A DNA stretch of 64,000 bases. It comes from a virus. The DNA lies in the IMG/VR virus record IMGVR_UViG_3300000228_000006, positions 1 through 64,000 of that record. One strand, 5' to 3'. Positions 16,799-25,616 of this stretch are shown here, piece after piece (position 1 is the first letter of the stretch; the number at the start of each line of letters is the position of its first letter). Both the position numbers and the translations under genes were made by a program. Under the pieces are notes generated by a model, which searched no databases, was not told the DNA's origin, and saw only the letters and a list, made by a program, of their open reading frames with translations.

Positions 16799-16967
16799 TT
16801 TAAAAACAGTTATTATTACAGCTGTTTTAACAATGGATGTAGATATACCAGTAGATGCAACATCTTTATATATGGATGCTCTAGAAAGTGAGGCTTGGGA
16901 TGAACTTAATAGGGCTTTAACTCATACTGATTTTGTTGTAGAAGAAGTTGTTATTGAAAATGTGTAA
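16791..16967 (+). CDS. 58-aa protein of unknown function
   Basis: A 58-residue ORF starting at ATG 16791 inside the end of the previous gene and ending at TAA 16965-16967. It has a clean strand-like N-terminus (KTVIITAVLTMDVDIPVD) and an acidic helical end. The N-terminal pattern is loosely like the 79-aa protein at 23186 (V-x-A-x-x-x-x-D-V-x-I-x-x-P), so the two may be distant paralogs. Overlap and frame quality make it likely real. Confidence 0.6.
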   Translation: MNNLKTVIITAVLTMDVDIPVDATSLYMDALESEAWDELNRALTHTDFVVEEVVIENV

Positions 16968-16973
16968 TTTTAA

Positions 16974-17046
16974 TTTTAAGGCATTTTAATTTTTAATAAT
17001 ATAAATTATTAGTTTTATATTATTAGTTAATTAGAATGTCTTAAAA
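16974..17046 (+). repeat. long imperfect inverted repeat in an intergenic gap
   Basis: Bases 16974-17005 are nearly the reverse complement of 17013-17046, leaving a loop of about seven bases. The arms share TTTTAAG, CATT, TAATT and TAATAATATAAA with a few mismatches. It fills almost the whole 110-base gap between the 58-aa and 86-aa genes. There is no T tract of terminator type right after it. It may be a transcript-end or RNA-processing structure. Confidence 0.65.
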
Positions 17047-17077
17047 CTATAGTCAGATGTAAAAATATAATATAAAT

Positions 17078-17338
17078 ATGAAAGAAATAATTAAAAAAAT
17101 AATTGCTGGCGGACAAATATCACAACCAGATATAGTTGAATTTATAACTAAAATAACGGATTTATTTGAAAAGCCTATACGATCCCCACAAGAACTTGAG
17201 GGAATTATACTAATGATACAAATGGGACAATTTGATATAATGTATGCAGTAAAGTTAGCTTGCATAAAATTAGATATACCATTGAGAATATTATATGATA
17301 AAAATGGCATAATTATTAAACAATATATTCAAGAATAA
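17078..17338 (+). CDS. small protein of unknown function
   Basis: An 86-residue, mostly helical, leucine/isoleucine-rich protein (MKEIIKKIIAGGQISQPDIV at the start). No transmembrane stretch long enough to call. Its TAATG junction couples it to the thioredoxin-like candidate downstream. Confidence 0.6.
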   Translation: MKEIIKKIIAGGQISQPDIVEFITKITDLFEKPIRSPQELEGIILMIQMGQFDIMYAVKLACIKLDIPLRILYDKNGIIIKQYIQE

Positions 17339-17631
17339 TGAGAATAATTAAATTAATATATAATAATGAGACAAAAACTGCAATAGACTTAGTAAGTAAT
17401 ATACCTAGAACTATTGTAGAATTGTATAATTATGATAATTATAAAGATAAAAAGAAAGCAATTCCAATAATGACCCGACATGGGGCTAAAAAATTTCCTT
17501 TTATTGTTTTTGAAGATGAAAATCTTGAAGAATACACTGCATATTGGACAGAAAGTAAAAAAGAACTTACTTCAAAATTAATTGATGAGTTATTAAATGT
17601 TGAATTAACTACCAAGTTAATTAAGAATTAA
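17338..17631 (+). CDS. possible thioredoxin/glutaredoxin-fold protein next to RNR
   Basis: A 97-residue protein with an alpha/beta order that suits a glutaredoxin-like fold: strand MRIIKLIYNN, helix, strand, then GAKKFPFIVFEDENLEEYTAYW, where the Pro before a strand could be the cis-Pro of the fold. The CxxC redox pair is absent; the protein has no Cys at all. It lies directly upstream of the ribonucleotide reductase promoter, where phages often carry a reductant. If it is thioredoxin-like it cannot be a classical dithiol reductant. Tentative. Confidence 0.5.
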   Translation: MRIIKLIYNNETKTAIDLVSNIPRTIVELYNYDNYKDKKKAIPIMTRHGAKKFPFIVFEDENLEEYTAYWTESKKELTSKLIDELLNVELTTKLIKN

Positions 17632-17648
17632 ATGATGAATTGAAAGAT

Positions 17649-17679
17649 TTTGGTATGTTAGAATTTTTTTGTATCTTTG
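17649..17679 (+). promoter_or_regulatory. Bacteroidota-type promoter for ribonucleotide reductase
   Basis: TTTG at 17649-17652 and TATCTTTG at 17672-17679 with a 19-base spacer match the Bacteroidota -33/-7 pattern. A leader of about 66 AT-rich bases follows to the ATG at 17746. Confidence 0.7.
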
Positions 17680-17745
17680 TATAAAATATGAAAAATTAAA
17701 ATTTTATATTTTTTACAAAAATACAAAAATTATTAAAAATTAAAA

Positions 17746-20700
17746 ATGAGAGAAAGAAACGATTATTTTAAAAATGATGAACTTGCTAGACAAGTATGGG
17801 AAAGTAAGTATAAATTAGGAAATGAGACTTTATATGGATTCTTTGAACGAATTACATATGAATTTGCTAGATTAGATAACTTTTCATCAGCTGTAAACCT
17901 TGAAGAAAGTAAATTAAACGATTTATCTAGTTATGGTAAAAGTATAATTGGAAGAGACCCTGCAGTTAAATTTAGGCAGTTATTTACCAATTTTAAATAT
18001 ATTATTCCAGGAGGATCAGTACTCGCTGGAGTTGGAAGTGATAAACCTGTAAGTTTATCAAATTGTTTTGTAATTAAAAATGGAGATTCAATATCTGAGA
18101 TATTTGATGCAAGTAAAAATATGGCTCAAATCTATAAACGTAGAGGCGGTTGTATTGAAGAACATACTCCTGTTATTATAAAAAATAAAGGAAATATATC
18201 AATTAAAGATGTTGAAATTGGAGATTATATTTTATCTTTTAATATAGTTACACTAAAAGATGAGTGGAAATTAATTAGGGATAAATATTACACAGAGGTG
18301 AGCTTAGAAGATCAAATAGAATTAAATTATGTAAATGGGGTAAAATTAAAAACTTCTAAAAAACACCCAATACTTACTTTATCTAATACAGGGTATGATT
18401 TTATAAATGAAAAAAGTGGAAAATTATTAAATACTACTAATAAATCCCCAAATTTAAGAGGATTTGAATATGAAAAAGTACACCAGTCTAATAATATTCA
18501 ACTAACTGATGTAGAAATAGATTTTATTACAAATTATAAATATTCTACTTTATTTCCTTCTACTAGTAAAGAATATCAACTATTAAAAACTAGCTCTTAT
18601 GATTTAAATAAAAATAAAACGTGTGGAAAAGAGCACTTATCATTATTAAAAAATCATGGGATTATTACAGAAGAAAAGTATTTTGAAATACTGTCTAGGA
18701 CAAAATTAGTTGAAATTACTGAGGATAATTCTGAAAAATTAAATTATATTGATATATCAGTTGAAGAAAATAATAATTACTACGCTGGAACATTTGGATT
18801 TGTAAATATTCATAATTGTGGAGTTGATCTTGGAGAACTCCGTCCTGCAAGTGCAAATGTTAATAATGCAGCTAAAACAACTGGTGGTGTAGTTCCTTTT
18901 ATGGAGTTATTCTCACAAGTAACTAATACAATTGGACAAAATGGACGTAGAGGTGCATTAATGCTTTCAATTGATATTAATCATCCAGATTCTCCCGATT
19001 TTATTAATAGTAAACAAGATTTATCTAAAATTACAGGTGCTAATATATCTGTAAAATTGAATGATGAATTTATGAACGCTGTTGAAAAAAATGAAGATTA
19101 TTGGTTACAATGGCCTACTAATTATGATATTTCTGGATTTATTAATCAAGAAACTCCTTATAACCAATTGATAAATCATGAAGTTTATAATGAAGATGGA
19201 TCAATAAATTTAGTTTATATTAAAAAAATTAGAGCTAAAGAATTATGGGATTCTGTTATTCAATGTGCTTGGAATACAGCAGAACCAGGGATTTTATTCT
19301 GGGATAATATCTTAGATAATGATCCGGCAAGTGTCTATCCTGAATTTAAAGCAGTATCTACAAATCCTTGTGGTGAAATACCATTATCTCCTTATGATTC
19401 ATGTAGATTAATAGCAAGTAATGTATATAATTTAGTAGAGGATAAATTTAAACCTACAGCCACTATTAATGAAGCATTGGCTTATGAAGTGTTTTATGAA
19501 GCCCAAATTATTGGAGATATTCTAGTTGATTTAGAAGCTGAGTATGTACAAAAAATTATTGATATTACTGATGGAGATGAAAAAGGACTATGGGAAAAAA
19601 TTAAAGAAATTGGTTTAAAAGGTAGACGTACTGGTGTAGGTCTTACTGGGTATGCTGATATGTGTGCTGCATTAGGAAAGAATTATGGAGATGAAAAATT
19701 AACTGATTATATTATGAAGTTAAAAATGAGAGCTGAACTTGATGCAACTATTGACTTAGCTATTATTAATGAACCTTTTCCCTCTTATAATAGAGATTTA
19801 GAGTTTAGTAATTCTCAAGAAACAGATGAAAACTTAATAGTGGGAAAGAATGCTTGGTATAACTTTTTAATTAAAAAATATCCAGAACAATTCCAAAAAA
19901 TGTTACAATATGGGCGTCGTAATGTAAGTTTTTCTACAATTGCTCCGACTGGGACCATAAGTATGCTTGCAGCTACTTCGTCAGGTTGTGAACCAACATT
20001 CTCTTTATATTATAAACGTAGAAAAAAATGTAATCCAGGAGAGAAAGCTGATTTTACCGATCAAAATGGCGTTAATTATACCGAACATAATGTAGTTCAC
20101 GGTAGTTTTAAAAAGTGGTATGAAGAATTAGGTTGGTTACTAATAAATGGAAATGCAGATATTTTAACACTTAGTACTGAGGAACTTGATAAAGCTTTTA
20201 GATTGTCCCCTTGGTTTAATAATATAGCAAATGATATTGAGCCATCTTGCAGAGTTAAAACTCAAGCAATTATGCAACAATATATCACTCATAGTATATC
20301 AAGTACTATAAATTTACCGCCTGATACAACTCAAAAAGTTATTAATTTAATTTATAAAGATGCATGGGAACAAGGACTTAAAGGAGTCACTGTTTATCGT
20401 GATGGTTGTCGTAGTGGTATTTTAGTAAGTCATAAAGAAGAAGAAAAGCCAATTATTACAGAGCGTCCTTTTGAATTAGAATGCAAAGTGGTTCAATTTA
20501 AAAATGAGAAAAAAGATTGGATTGCTTTTGTAGGAATTTTAAATGGAATACCTTATGAAATATTTACAGGTCCAAAAGATTTAGATACTTTTCCAATTCC
20601 ATCTTCTGTAGTTGAAGGTATTATTATTAAAGTTAAAAATGATGATGAGCCCTCAAGGTATGATTTTAGATATGTAGATAGTTATGGTTATACTAACACT

Positions 20701-20997
20701 CTGGGAGGATTATCCCGTATTTTTGATAAAGAGTATTGGAATTATGCTAGATTAATGTCTGCATTATTAAGAGAACAAGTATCTCCAGAAAAAATGATTA
20801 CAATTATCGAAGGATTAAATTTCTCTAATAAAAGTATGACTAATTGGAAAAGTGGCGTAATACGCTCTTTTAAACCATTTGTTCAAGATGGTACTAAATC
20901 GCATGGAGAGAAATGCAGTGAGTGTGGACAAGAAACAATAGTTTATGAAGCAGGTTGTAAAATATGTAAAAATTGCGGAAATAGCCGTTGTAGCTAA
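17746..20997 (+). CDS. nrdJ: class II (B12-dependent) ribonucleotide reductase containing an intein
   Basis: Ribonucleotide reductase of 1083 residues as translated, 861 after removal of a 222-residue intein. It makes deoxyribonucleotides using adenosylcobalamin, so it works without oxygen. Cys107 in LSNCFVI is the first redox Cys; NPCGEIPLSPYDSC holds the thiyl Cys542 and its partner Cys553, eleven residues apart as in NrdJ; APTGTISMLAATSSGCEPTF is the phosphate-binding region. The C-terminus is a CxxC ... CxxC zinc ribbon (CSECG, CKICKNCG), typical of NrdJ. It has its own promoter; the Dda-like helicase follows after two bases. Confidence 0.92.
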   Translation: MRERNDYFKNDELARQVWESKYKLGNETLYGFFERITYEFARLDNFSSAVNLEESKLNDLSSYGKSIIGRDPAVKFRQLFTNFKYIIPGGSVLAGVGSDKPVSLSNCFVIKNGDSISEIFDASKNMAQIYKRRGGCIEEHTPVIIKNKGNISIKDVEIGDYILSFNIVTLKDEWKLIRDKYYTEVSLEDQIELNYVNGVKLKTSKKHPILTLSNTGYDFINEKSGKLLNTTNKSPNLRGFEYEKVHQSNNIQLTDVEIDFITNYKYSTLFPSTSKEYQLLKTSSYDLNKNKTCGKEHLSLLKNHGIITEEKYFEILSRTKLVEITEDNSEKLNYIDISVEENNNYYAGTFGFVNIHNCGVDLGELRPASANVNNAAKTTGGVVPFMELFSQVTNTIGQNGRRGALMLSIDINHPDSPDFINSKQDLSKITGANISVKLNDEFMNAVEKNEDYWLQWPTNYDISGFINQETPYNQLINHEVYNEDGSINLVYIKKIRAKELWDSVIQCAWNTAEPGILFWDNILDNDPASVYPEFKAVSTNPCGEIPLSPYDSCRLIASNVYNLVEDKFKPTATINEALAYEVFYEAQIIGDILVDLEAEYVQKIIDITDGDEKGLWEKIKEIGLKGRRTGVGLTGYADMCAALGKNYGDEKLTDYIMKLKMRAELDATIDLAIINEPFPSYNRDLEFSNSQETDENLIVGKNAWYNFLIKKYPEQFQKMLQYGRRNVSFSTIAPTGTISMLAATSSGCEPTFSLYYKRRKKCNPGEKADFTDQNGVNYTEHNVVHGSFKKWYEELGWLLINGNADILTLSTEELDKAFRLSPWFNNIANDIEPSCRVKTQAIMQQYITHSISSTINLPPDTTQKVINLIYKDAWEQGLKGVTVYRDGCRSGILVSHKEEEKPIITERPFELECKVVQFKNEKKDWIAFVGILNGIPYEIFTGPKDLDTFPIPSSVVEGIIIKVKNDDEPSRYDFRYVDSYGYTNTLGGLSRIFDKEYWNYARLMSALLREQVSPEKMITIIEGLNFSNKSMTNWKSGVIRSFKPFVQDGTKSHGEKCSECGQETIVYEAGCKICKNCGNSRCS
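18151..18816 (+). mobile_element. mini-intein in NrdJ
   Basis: Residues 136-357 interrupt the conserved RNR stretch RRGG / CGVDLGELRP. The insert begins with Cys (CIEEHTPV, block A), has a block B-like KTSKKHPIL, block F-like YIDISVEENNNYYAG, and ends FVNIHN followed by Cys, the His-Asn/Cys+1 junction of block G. All residues needed for self-splicing are present. At 222 residues there is only about 80 residues of linker and no LAGLIDADG or HNH motif, so it is a mini-intein without a homing endonuclease. Confidence 0.92.
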
Positions 20998-20999
20998 AA

Positions 21000-22361
21000 A
21001 TGGGGGAAGTAATAAAATTAGGAATTGAACAGGCGGAAGCTTTAAATTTAATTCTGAAGTTTATAAACTCTAAAAAAATAGCTTTTTCCTTATCTGGTTA
21101 TGCTGGAACAGGAAAAAGCTTTTTAATTAAAGCTTTAATAGATGAATTAGATAAACTTGAAAAAGGTTATACTTTATGTGCTCCAACTCATAAAGCAAAA
21201 ACAGTGCTAGAAAGATTTACAGGCAAAGAAGGTATTACTGTTCATAAATTATTGTCTTTATCTCCAAATATAAATTTAATTGATTTAGATTTTAAAAATT
21301 TACAGTTCTTAACTAAAGTAACTTCAAATTTTTTTCCTTCTGATTCTATCATTATTTGTGATGAATCTTCAATGATTAATGATTTTTTATTTGGATTATT
21401 AATAGATAGGTGTAAATCTACAAATACTAAAATGATTTTTATAGGGGATATAAAACAAATTAAGCCAGTAAACTCTATACAAACATCTAAAGTATTTGAA
21501 ATTGAAGATAACTATTTCTTAACCGAAATATTTCGTCAAAATCATAAAAGTGCTTTAAGTGATATACTCCCAATAAGCAGAGAACAATTTATACCTAAAT
21601 TTGAAACTAATATATGTGAAAAAGGATCTATATATACTTATTCTCAGCCAAGAGATTTTTTTATGAAATCTATTCCTTATTTTCAAAAAGCTATAGAAAA
21701 TTTAGATATTTTAGAAAGTAAGATTTTATCGTATACAAATGATAGAGTAGCTTATTTTAATACTAAAATGGTGGAAGCATTATTTGGGTCAAAAAAAGAA
21801 TATTATAAATTTCAATTTATAACAGGTTATGAAAATTTAGTATTTGATGATTATTCTTTTTGGAACTCTATGGATTATATAATAATGCAAGAGCCAGAAA
21901 ATATTATGATTAATATTCCATATGTAGGATTATATCCAGGATATAAACTAATTTTATGGGATTCATCAAATAAATGTGAACAAACTGTTAATATATTAAG
22001 TCGATATATTACAGACCAAGAAATTAGAAATCTGACTTATACTATAGAAAAGACTAGACTAGAGGCGATTGAGTTAAAACAAAGAAAAAGTAGATTATCT
22101 GGATTAAAATGGAAAGCATACTATAATATAATGAATAGTTTTACAACCCCTATTGATTTATATTTTGATAATAGATTAATAAGAAAGAAATCTTTTGATG
22201 GAGGTTACGCTACAACTATTCATAGAAGTCAGGGGAGTAGTATTAATAATACTTTTATAGATATGAAAAGTATTGATTTTTGCAGAGATGCACAAGAACA
22301 AAGACAATTGCAATATGTGGCTTTGTCTAGAAGTAAAAATAATGTATATATTTTACAATAA
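21000..22361 (+). CDS. SF1B helicase, Dda/RecD2-like
   Basis: A 453-residue superfamily 1 helicase. Walker A is GYAGTGKS (33-40), motif Ia APTHKAK, Walker B IIICDESSM, motif III FIGDIKQIKPV, motif IV IFRQ, motif V YATTIHRSQGSS and motif VI YVALSRSKNNVYI. The size and motif set fit T4 Dda, a helicase acting in replication initiation and recombination. It starts two bases after the reductase stop and is followed by a small ORF after one base, so it is in the nrdJ operon. Confidence 0.9.
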   Translation: MGEVIKLGIEQAEALNLILKFINSKKIAFSLSGYAGTGKSFLIKALIDELDKLEKGYTLCAPTHKAKTVLERFTGKEGITVHKLLSLSPNINLIDLDFKNLQFLTKVTSNFFPSDSIIICDESSMINDFLFGLLIDRCKSTNTKMIFIGDIKQIKPVNSIQTSKVFEIEDNYFLTEIFRQNHKSALSDILPISREQFIPKFETNICEKGSIYTYSQPRDFFMKSIPYFQKAIENLDILESKILSYTNDRVAYFNTKMVEALFGSKKEYYKFQFITGYENLVFDDYSFWNSMDYIIMQEPENIMINIPYVGLYPGYKLILWDSSNKCEQTVNILSRYITDQEIRNLTYTIEKTRLEAIELKQRKSRLSGLKWKAYYNIMNSFTTPIDLYFDNRLIRKKSFDGGYATTIHRSQGSSINNTFIDMKSIDFCRDAQEQRQLQYVALSRSKNNVYILQ

Positions 22362-22362
22362 A

Positions 22363-22599
22363 ATGAAGTATATTAATATAAAAGAAAAAGATATAGCTAA
22401 ATTAAGTACTAGTAGACTTTTAAATATTTACAGAATTAATAGAAAATATTTATTTCAAGTATTAGCCTTTAATGGATTTGATACTTCTAATGGAGGTGCA
22501 AATATTAATTGGTTTGTTGTTAACGATGACTTATGGACTTGTAAAGAATACAATGAAATAAATTTTTTAAATATTATGATAAAAAAAAAGACTAGATAG
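22363..22599 (+). CDS. small protein of unknown function
   Basis: A 78-residue basic protein starting at ATG 22363, the first ATG after the helicase stop. The first part (AKLSTSRLLNIYRINRKYL) is a helix-rich segment; the rest contains NGGANINWFVVNDDLW. It ends with TAG, the second of two TAG stops found here. Function unknown. Confidence 0.6.
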   Translation: MKYINIKEKDIAKLSTSRLLNIYRINRKYLFQVLAFNGFDTSNGGANINWFVVNDDLWTCKEYNEINFLNIMIKKKTR

Positions 22600-22700
22600 T
22601 GAGAATAATTGAAATAATAAATACGAATTTACAAAAGTGCAATACCTTTAGCATGACGTATATTGAAAAAAAAAGAATTAATAAAAAATTAAAAAATTAA
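22599..22700 (+). CDS. possible 33-aa peptide
   Basis: An ORF from GTG 22599 (overlapping the previous TAG stop) to TAA 22698-22700, which itself overlaps the dUTPase ATG by one base. Both overlaps are of the coupled kind used throughout this region. A shorter start at ATG 22653 is possible. The product is Lys/Ile-rich with no motif, so it may be chance. Confidence 0.35.
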   Translation: MRIIEIINTNLQKCNTFSMTYIEKKRINKKLKN

Positions 22701-23182
22701 TGAAAATAAACGTAATAAATAAAGGAAGTAATGAACTTCCAAAGTATGCAAAACAAGGAGATTCAGGAATGGATCTTCACGCTAATTTCTCTAACGGACT
22801 TAATGAAAATTTAATGTGGGGAGCTGCACTTGATACAGATCGCAACACTCTATTAGTCTTTAGTGGTGGTAGAGTATTAATTCCTACAGGATTATACACA
22901 TCATTTCCTCCTGGATATGAAATTCAAGTTAGACCTCGTAGCGGATTAGCATTAAAACAAGGAATAACTGTTTTAAATACCCCTGGCACTGTGGATTCAT
23001 GCTATAGAGGTGAAATTGGAGTTATATTAATGAATTTATCTGATGAGGTATTTGAAATTCAACATGGAGATAAAATTGCACAAGCAGTTCTTACTAAAGT
23101 TTCCTTAATTGAATGGAATGAAGTAGAAGAATTAGATAATTCAGATAGAGGGGAAGGTGGTTTTGGATCAACAAACAAATAA
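22700..23182 (+). CDS. dut: dUTP diphosphatase (dUTPase)
   Basis: A 160-residue trimeric-type dUTPase that hydrolyses dUTP to dUMP and diphosphate, keeping uracil out of DNA and feeding dTMP synthesis. The five motifs are present: GDSGMDLHA, RPRSGLA, GTVDSCYRGEIGV, GDKIAQAV and the C-terminal DRGEGGFGST that closes over the substrate. The only difference from short relatives is a loop of about 20 residues after motif 1. Works with the reductase and the deoxyribonucleotidase. Confidence 0.95.
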   Translation: MKINVINKGSNELPKYAKQGDSGMDLHANFSNGLNENLMWGAALDTDRNTLLVFSGGRVLIPTGLYTSFPPGYEIQVRPRSGLALKQGITVLNTPGTVDSCYRGEIGVILMNLSDEVFEIQHGDKIAQAVLTKVSLIEWNEVEELDNSDRGEGGFGSTNK

Positions 23183-23185
23183 ATT

Positions 23186-23425
23186 ATGTTAAAAAAATTA
23201 ACTTGTGATGTATTAGCTTCCATAGATGTTTATATAGAAATACCTGAACATCTAATAGAAACTTTTGAGAAGTATAATGAATATATCAGTTTAGAGCCAA
23301 AATCTAACCCTGATAAAGATAATTGTGAAGAAATTTATGAATTAATAAATGATAGTATCTATAATAATATGGATGATCTTTTTTGGGAAACAATTGAAAT
23401 TGTAAATGAGGAGGATATAGAATAA
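23186..23425 (+). CDS. small acidic protein of unknown function
   Basis: A 79-residue acidic protein with a strand-like N-terminus (LTCDVLASIDVYIEIPEH) and an acidic helical remainder. The N-terminal pattern resembles the 58-aa protein at 16791. It lies between dUTPase and ligase with two to three bases on each side. Confidence 0.65.
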   Translation: MLKKLTCDVLASIDVYIEIPEHLIETFEKYNEYISLEPKSNPDKDNCEEIYELINDSIYNNMDDLFWETIEIVNEEDIE

Positions 23426-23427
23426 TA

Positions 23428-24591
23428 ATGACAGAAATAATATTAGTAACACGAAACGCAAGAGATAAAGTACAAATTGTAATAACTAGTTTAGAACAAG
23501 ATGGTAATACCTTTTATATAAATAGAACTACTGGACAATATGGTAATAAAATGACCCCACAAGTTAGATTATGTATTGAGAAAGGCAAGGCTAAAAGAAC
23601 TGTATTACAACAAGCTGAGTTAGAATTTAATAGTATAGTTAATAAATACCTTGATAAAGGATATAAAAAACTGGACAGTTTAACTACAAAGAAATTTGAT
23701 GTCATAACATCTATGGAATTAGATGAAGTTGTACCTGTTTTAAAAACAGATAGCAATGGAAATCTTAAGCCTCAATTAGCTAAATCGTCTAATGATTGTA
23801 AAATATCAGTGCTAGAGAAAGAAATGGCGTGTTCAAGAAAACTTGATGGAGTTCGTTGTTTGATGAAGTGGGATAATGAAGATGTAGCTAGTGTATCTCG
23901 TGGAGGTAAAGACTATGATGCTTCAACTACCTTAATTCGAAAGGAATTATTCGATTATTTAAAAAGTAATCAAGATATGATGTTTGATGGAGAAATCTAT
24001 GTTCACGGCAAACATTTACAAGAAATTAGTGGTTTAGCACGATTAAATACTTGGGAAGATAGATGTGATGTTCTTGAATATTGGATTTATGATTTAGCTA
24101 TTCCAGATATGAAATTTAGAGATCGACTTGCTATATTAATGGAGTTGCAAGAGAAATTTAAAGGCAATTTAAAAATTAAAATTATTGACCACGTTTTTAC
24201 TAATAGTTGGATGGAAATTGATAAATTACATAATCAATGGGTTGAAGAGGGATTTGAGGGTTTAGTAGCTAGAAAACCTGATAAAAATTATTCATACGGC
24301 AAACGTAATAGTGATTGGATTAAAGTTAAATTATATCAAGATGAAGAATTTAAAATTATTGATTATAAAGATGGATTACGTCCAGAAGATTTTGCTTTTA
24401 TTCTAGAAACCAAAGAAGGAAAAGTCTTTAGTGCTTGTCCAATTGGGACTAGAGAACAAAAAGCTCAATATATTTTAGATATGGATGATATTATTGATAA
24501 TTATGGTACAGTTAAGTTTTTTGGATATTCTATAGATGGGATACCAATGCAACCCCATTTTAAATCAGTAAGATATAGTGATGATATGTAA
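23428..24591 (+). CDS. ATP-dependent DNA ligase
   Basis: A 387-residue ligase that seals nicks. The nucleotidyltransferase motif I is SRKLDGVR, with the AMP-accepting Lys138; motif III is FDGEIYVHG, motif IV EGFEGLVARK, and motif V SDWIKVKLY. An OB-like C-terminal part follows (EFKIIDYKDGLRPEDFAF). The N-terminal 80 residues (NTFYINRTTGQYGNKMTPQV) resemble a WGR-like domain, seen in some phage and bacterial ligases. It closes the operon and is followed by a terminator. Confidence 0.92.
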   Translation: MTEIILVTRNARDKVQIVITSLEQDGNTFYINRTTGQYGNKMTPQVRLCIEKGKAKRTVLQQAELEFNSIVNKYLDKGYKKLDSLTTKKFDVITSMELDEVVPVLKTDSNGNLKPQLAKSSNDCKISVLEKEMACSRKLDGVRCLMKWDNEDVASVSRGGKDYDASTTLIRKELFDYLKSNQDMMFDGEIYVHGKHLQEISGLARLNTWEDRCDVLEYWIYDLAIPDMKFRDRLAILMELQEKFKGNLKIKIIDHVFTNSWMEIDKLHNQWVEEGFEGLVARKPDKNYSYGKRNSDWIKVKLYQDEEFKIIDYKDGLRPEDFAFILETKEGKVFSACPIGTREQKAQYILDMDDIIDNYGTVKFFGYSIDGIPMQPHFKSVRYSDDM

Positions 24592-24600
24592 CAAACTTAG

Positions 24601-24647
24601 ATAGGGAGAAGGAAGGCTTAATTGCTTTCTTTCTCCCTATTTTTTTT
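24601..24647 (+). terminator. intrinsic terminator
   Basis: A 17-bp stem with two G-U pairs (24601-24617 with 24624-24640), loop TTAATT, and a run of T afterwards. It ends the nrdJ-helicase-dut-ligase operon. Confidence 0.85.
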
Positions 24648-24678
24648 TATTTATAGTTTTTATATAAAAAATTATTTG

Positions 24679-24686
24679 TAATTTTG
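24679..24686 (+). promoter_or_regulatory. promoter -7 box ahead of the endolysin
   Basis: TAATTTTG at 24679-24686 fits TAnnTTTG and lies 26 bases from the lysin ATG. No TTTG is present at the -33 spacing, only TTTT, so the site may be weaker or activated by another factor. Confidence 0.45.
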
Positions 24687-24711
24687 CTGTATTAAAATTA
24701 ACATTCAAAAT

Positions 24712-25572
24712 ATGAAAACAAATAAAGACAATTTAATAGCATTTCATCCATTTACTTCTAATATCAACCAACCTGAAAATATCATTAATTATTTCAATAA
24801 TATACAATCCCAAACAGGATTAAACCTATTAGGAGAACAATCAAATGCTTTTATGGATAAATATTTAAATGTAGAAGCTAAAAAAGAAGATATAACAACT
24901 CCTAAAAAAGATGAAGTAGTAAAAAGTTTAAATGATTGATTGAAAGGAGTTAAAAATAGTATCTCTCTTCCAACTTGAGATACTAAAACATGAAGTCCAA
25001 CTGGTAATGAAGATATAGCAATATCAACAGGAAATGCATTAGTAGATAATGCTCTTAAAGCTAATATTTTGAAAGAGTCTGGAGGAATTTCTCAATCAGA
25101 AGATCTGTATTATAAAAGTGTCAGTAGAATTAGAGAAGTATTTGGAAAAAGGGTCTCTAATTTATCTAATGATATATTAGAGACATTTGTACGTAACCCC
25201 CAAAAATTAGCTAATTTTGTTTATGGTAATCAAACAGTTATTGGTAAAAGCATGGGGAATATTAACCCAGAAGATGGGTATAAATATAGAGGAAGAGGAT
25301 TAATTCAATTAACTGGAAAAAATAATTATAAATTTTACAGTAATAAACTTGGGATTGATTTAGTATCACATCCTGAATTAGCCAATAATGCAGCAGTTGC
25401 TAAAAAAATTGCAGTTGAATTTGTAAAAACAGGATTAAAAAATAAAAAAATACCAGAAACTCAAAAAGAAACAAATAGATTAGTTACTCAAATTATTGGA
25501 GGTAATGGTCTAAACCTTGATAAAGGTTATGGAGCTGAGCTTCTTGCTAAAGTAAATTCATATAATTTTTAA
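24712..25572 (+). CDS. GH19-type endolysin with three recoded TGA codons
   Basis: A 286-residue peptidoglycan hydrolase for lysis. TGA at 24937, 24976 and 24991 are read as Trp (ND-W-LKG, PT-W-DTKT-W-SPTG), joining two ORFs. The catalytic domain covers the last 170 residues: ILKESGGIS with the likely catalytic Glu122, then NPEDGYKYRGRGLIQLTG (core motif 192-202), the signature of GH19 chitinase-like endolysins. The first 110 residues are a low-complexity, Asn/Lys-rich region without a signal peptide, so a holin or another exit route is needed; no holin is evident beside it. It has its own promoter and a bidirectional terminator. Confidence 0.87.
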
Positions 25573-25575
25573 ATT

Positions 25576-25615
25576 AAAAATGCCCAACTCACTTAATTGT
25601 GGGTTGGGCATTTTT
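25576..25615. terminator. bidirectional terminator between converging operons
   Basis: A 17-bp stem with one G-U pair (25576-25592 with 25599-25615), a TTAATT loop, an A run on the left and a T run on the right, so it works on both strands. It separates the plus-strand lysin (stop 25572) from the minus-strand late operon (stop 25617-25619). Confidence 0.88.
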
Positions 25616-25616
25616 T

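Noticed and set aside
17746-20997. A ribonucleotide reductase with an unusual 220-residue insertion domain.
   Set aside because: The insert begins with Cys, ends His-Asn before Cys, and splits an invariant motif, which identifies it as an intein rather than a domain.
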